Origin: an uncultured Bacteroidales bacterium
GTDB lineage: Bacteria > Bacteroidota > Bacteroidia > Bacteroidales > Paludibacteraceae
Length of the DNA: 9,137 nt
Direction: 5' to 3'
Assembly: GCA_903912795.1 (NCBI GenBank)
Contig: CAIWIS010000398.1
Coordinates: forward strand, 1 to 9,137
Shown here: piece by piece, positions 6,950 to 9,137 of the stretch
Layout of the letters: every line of letters starts with the position of its first letter
Position numbering within the stretch: position 1 is the first letter of the stretch
Position numbers and translations under genes: made by a program
Notes under the pieces: generated by a model
Databases searched by the model: none
Told to the model about the DNA's origin: nothing
Seen by the model: only the letters and a program-made list of their open reading frames with translations

Positions 6950-6970
6950 CATATCCATATTAATATTATC

Positions 6971-7771
6971 ATGACAGTCAGCTTTAAAAAGTATTTGATA
7001 CTTCTAACAATAATCGCAATTTCTACTTTGGCATATTCGCAGAGTAGAAATGGTTTGTATAAATTTTCGCTACCTGGCAAGTCGTCGATTGTACTTACAG
7101 GCATTGGCCCTTCCTACCTTTTTGGCGATGTAGGCGGCAATAAGGACACCAAAGGTCTGCTAGCCAAAACGGATTTTATTGTAGCTCAAACGAAATATAT
7201 GTTTTCTGTCAATTATCGCTACGTATTTCAAAACAATATAGGATTTAAAGCGAGCGCTCTTTTCGGAAAATTTGAAGGGACTGACACTGACTCGCGCAAC
7301 GAAGCCAGGGGATTTGATTTTTCAACAAACCTAAACGTATTGGCAATGCACATTGAATATAATATTATTGGTGGCGAAAATTCAGATTATGGCTCACCAC
7401 ATAAATTATATGCCTTTGTAGGCGTTGGGGCTATGATTAGCGATGTTGATTTTAATAGTTCGAAACCTTTACGTACAACTGACTCGCACGCACCAAATAC
7501 AGTAATAACACCTGTTGGAAGTGGTTACAATGCTAAAATGGTTTCTATTGCACCTTCCTTTCCTATAGGTGGCGGGTACGAATATGAATTGACTCCAAGC
7601 ATTTCGCTAGGTGCCGAATATGTAATTCACACATCGTTTTCCGACTATATTGATGGTGTATCTACCAGTTATTCCAAAAACAAAGATTATTTAATGAATC
7701 TGGATTTAACCTTTACTTATAAGTTTGGTAAAAGTGGAGGTCAAAACAGACGACGTGTAAACTGGAATTAA
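6971..7771 (+). CDS. Small outer-membrane beta-barrel protein
   Basis: The 266-residue protein begins with a Sec signal peptide (a KK pair, hydrophobic LILLTIIAIST, likely cut after AYS-Q at about residue 24). The rest alternates polar and hydrophobic residues in short amphipathic strands separated by Gly/Asp/Ser-rich turns: an opening strand SIVLTGIGPSYLFGDVGG, then repeated aromatic strands such as YMFSVNYRYVFQ, HKLYAFVGVGAMI and ISLGAEYVIHTSFSDY, and a last strand LDLTFTYKFGK. This is the pattern of small OmpA/OmpW/OMP_b-brl-like barrels of Bacteroidota. A short basic tail rich in Arg and Asn follows the last strand, which is unusual because barrel proteins normally end on an aromatic residue of that strand. 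I cannot name the subfamily; pore, adhesin or assembly roles are all possible. The start at 6971 is fixed by the signal peptide and by the promoter upstream. The GNAT gene begins about 40 bp after the stop and may be co-transcribed. Confidence 0.8.
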   Translation: MTVSFKKYLILLTIIAISTLAYSQSRNGLYKFSLPGKSSIVLTGIGPSYLFGDVGGNKDTKGLLAKTDFIVAQTKYMFSVNYRYVFQNNIGFKASALFGKFEGTDTDSRNEARGFDFSTNLNVLAMHIEYNIIGGENSDYGSPHKLYAFVGVGAMISDVDFNSSKPLRTTDSHAPNTVITPVGSGYNAKMVSIAPSFPIGGGYEYELTPSISLGAEYVIHTSFSDYIDGVSTSYSKNKDYLMNLDLTFTYKFGKSGGQNRRRVNWN

Positions 7772-7809
7772 TATATCTTTTTAATAAACGATACATCTTC
7801 GATACTAAT

Positions 7810-8340
7810 ATTCTGATATCAAACAGTAAAGCGTATTTATCAGCAATTGAAAATCTTTACGTAAATGCTTTCACAAAAGGCACTTCGGCTCAATTTGTTG
7901 ATAAGGATGCATTGCGATTGTATTTATCAAACTTATTAGATACGGGTATAGCCATACTTTGGTTCGAAAATTCCATTCCTAAAGCATGTTTACTTTATAC
8001 GTCATTAACCAACGATGCCGTTTGTCCTGATCAAATATCCAACAACTACATACTCGATAGGAGTGCTTATATTGCCGAAATAATGGTTGATGAGGACTGT
8101 AGAGGTAAAGGAATAGGAAAAATGCTTATTAAAAGTTTTTTTGAAACAGTAAACAAAACAGACTATACAGATGCCTTTATACGTGTTTGGGATGGTAATT
8201 TAGCAGCGTTGAGTTTATACAAAAAAGTAGGTTTTTCACCAATATGCACAATTGAACAGTTGAAAAAGACAGTTGATGGAAATGAAGACTTACTGATGCG
8301 AAAAATATATTTACATAAAAATTTAACTGATTTGTTATGA
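7810..8340 (+). CDS. GNAT-family N-acetyltransferase with no standard start codon, coupled to ovoA
   Basis: The reading frame encodes a complete-looking GNAT fold: helix 1 (AIENLYVNAF, just after the proposed start), a second helix RLYLSNLL, strands around AILWFEN and KACLLYT, the motif A strand AYIAEIMVD followed by the acetyl-CoA loop RGKGIGKML (8101-8127), and motif B near NLAALSLYKKVGF. The frame is open from 7732, but the first ATG/GTG/TTG-type codon is a TTG at 7912, which would remove helix 1. The best fit is an ATT at 7810 (I-L-I-S-N-S-K...), one base from ATG, giving about 176 residues; ATA at 7771 or 7816 is also possible. The stop TGA (8338-8340) overlaps the next ATG (8337-8339), so the two genes are probably translationally coupled. 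The acetyl acceptor is unknown; linkage to ovoA hints at a role around ovothiol or its precursors, which is inference. Confidence 0.65.
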   Translation: MLISNSKAYLSAIENLYVNAFTKGTSAQFVDKDALRLYLSNLLDTGIAILWFENSIPKACLLYTSLTNDAVCPDQISNNYILDRSAYIAEIMVDEDCRGKGIGKMLIKSFFETVNKTDYTDAFIRVWDGNLAALSLYKKVGFSPICTIEQLKKTVDGNEDLLMRKIYLHKNLTDLL

Positions 8341-9137
8341 ATAATTTAATTACTAAAACCATTGATTTAGCGTCGGGCAATGCTGAAGATAAACGCAATG
8401 AAATACGTGATTATTTCGAGAAAACATGGGCTGTTGACGAGAAACTCTATACGCAATTAGCTTCGGACGACGTTTTTTATCACCGAGGCGACCCACTGCG
8501 ACATGTTCTTTTGTTTTACTTAGGACATACCGCTGTTTTCTATATCAACAAACTATTTTTGGCCAAAATAATTGACACACGCATCAATCCCGCTTTCGAA
8601 TCTATTTTTGCTATTGGTGTAGACGAAATGAGCTGGGACGACCTCAACGAGAAACACTACTCATGGCCTGCTGTGTCGGAAGTTAGAGCTTACCGCGATA
8701 AAGCCAAACAAATTGTATTACATGTAATCCAACATACTGAAATTAAACTTCCTATCCAATGGGAAGATACTTTTTGGCTGATATTAATGGGCATAGAACA
8801 TGAACGCATTCATTTAGAAACGTCATCGGTTTTAATCCGTCAACTGCCTTTGGACGAAGTAGTGAAAAACAAATTTGGCGAGTGTTGTCCGGTTCAAGGA
8901 AAAGCTCCTCAGAATGATTTGATTGAGGTGACTGGTGCTGAAATAAAACTAGGAAAAACCATGACGAATTCTAAGTATGGTTGGGATAACGAATATGGCG
9001 CACATACCGAACACCTGTCTGACTTTAAGGCTTCCAAATTTTTAATTTCAAATTCGGATTTTTTAATTTTTATACAAAACAACGGCTATAAAACAGACAG
9101 TTATTGGACCGAAGAAGGACTCAATTGGCGAAATTAC
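8337..9137 (+). CDS. ovoA: OvoA-type 5-histidylcysteine sulfoxide synthase (partial, 3' end outside window)
   Basis: The frame is open for 267 codons to the window edge. OvoA is a non-haem iron enzyme that joins cysteine to histidine C5 with oxygen, the first step of ovothiol synthesis. Residues about 1-185 are the DinB-like domain: RGDPLRHVLLFYLGHTAVF with His64, the diagnostic INPAFESIFAIGVDEMSWDD (84-102), and IEHERIHLETSSVLIRQLP (153-171), which contains the HX3HXE iron motif (His155, His159, Glu161). His64, His155 and His159 are the expected iron ligands. From about residue 195 the FGE-sulfatase-like domain begins (KYGWDNEYG 213-221; SYWTEEG 255-261). These features separate OvoA from ergothioneine EgtB, whose motifs differ around the DinB domain. 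The C-terminal half, including any N-methyltransferase domain, lies outside the window. The ATG overlaps the stop of the GNAT gene (ATGA), so expression is probably coupled to it. Confidence 0.9.
   Translation, partial: MNNLITKTIDLASGNAEDKRNEIRDYFEKTWAVDEKLYTQLASDDVFYHRGDPLRHVLLFYLGHTAVFYINKLFLAKIIDTRINPAFESIFAIGVDEMSWDDLNEKHYSWPAVSEVRAYRDKAKQIVLHVIQHTEIKLPIQWEDTFWLILMGIEHERIHLETSSVLIRQLPLDEVVKNKFGECCPVQGKAPQNDLIEVTGAEIKLGKTMTNSKYGWDNEYGAHTEHLSDFKASKFLISNSDFLIFIQNNGYKTDSYWTEEGLNWRNY

Noticed and set aside
6917..6970. TTG start giving an 18-residue N-terminal extension to the beta-barrel protein
   Set aside because: It lies upstream of the -33/-7 promoter elements, and the ATG at 6971 starts a normal signal peptide.
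6811..7104. Minus-strand open frame of 97 codons covering the heptamer array and the start of the beta-barrel gene
   Set aside because: Its C-terminal part is only the translated heptamer (a TTDNRQ-like pattern) and its N-terminal part is antisense to a promoter and a signal peptide. It is an artefact of the repeat.
7732..7771. Frameshift fusion between the beta-barrel gene and the GNAT gene
   Set aside because: The barrel gene ends after its last strand and a basic tail, the overlap of frames is short, and there is no slippery sequence; separate genes are simpler.

Overview
The window looks like the chromosome of a Bacteroidota bacterium, probably from the Bacteroidales or a near relative. 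The evidence is low GC content, a C-terminal type IX secretion (T9SS) sorting domain, a TGS/uridine-kinase fusion typical of the phylum, an Mpl-type Mur ligase homologue, and several promoters of the Bacteroidota form (TTTG, about 19 nt, TAnnTTTG). No rRNA, tRNA, transposase, phage or CRISPR element was seen.

Layout: (1) Bases 1-284 are non-coding; the left edge carries a strong leftward promoter for a gene outside the window. (2) Bases 285-2564 encode a secreted 759-residue T9SS cargo, a YCF48-type beta-propeller interrupted by three tandem copies of a lipocalin-like module. (3) Bases 2740-3654 encode a short Mpl-like Mur ligase homologue with a ruined P-loop, other altered catalytic positions and no C-terminal domain, followed by a clear terminator. 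(4) Bases 3737-4870 on the minus strand encode an ArgD-type class III aminotransferase, which shares a divergent promoter region with (5) bases 5041-6711, a TGS-SAD-uridine-kinase-like nucleoside kinase. (6) Bases 6712-6970 hold two different repeat blocks: a GC-rich block of about 15-bp degenerate repeats and a 13-unit heptanucleotide array. The array ends 14 bp before the promoter of (7) a small outer-membrane beta-barrel protein (6971-7771). (8) Bases 7810-8340 encode a GNAT acetyltransferase without a normal start codon. Its stop codon overlaps the start of (9) an ovoA-type 5-histidylcysteine sulfoxide synthase gene, which runs off the right edge (8337-9137, partial).

The genes do not form one pathway. 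The one likely functional unit is the GNAT-OvoA pair at the right end, which points to synthesis of the thiol-histidine antioxidant ovothiol. The arginine aminotransferase and nucleoside kinase are housekeeping genes. The points most worth a second look are the Mpl-like pseudoenzyme, the GNAT coupled to OvoA and its missing start codon, and the heptamer array beside a surface-protein promoter.
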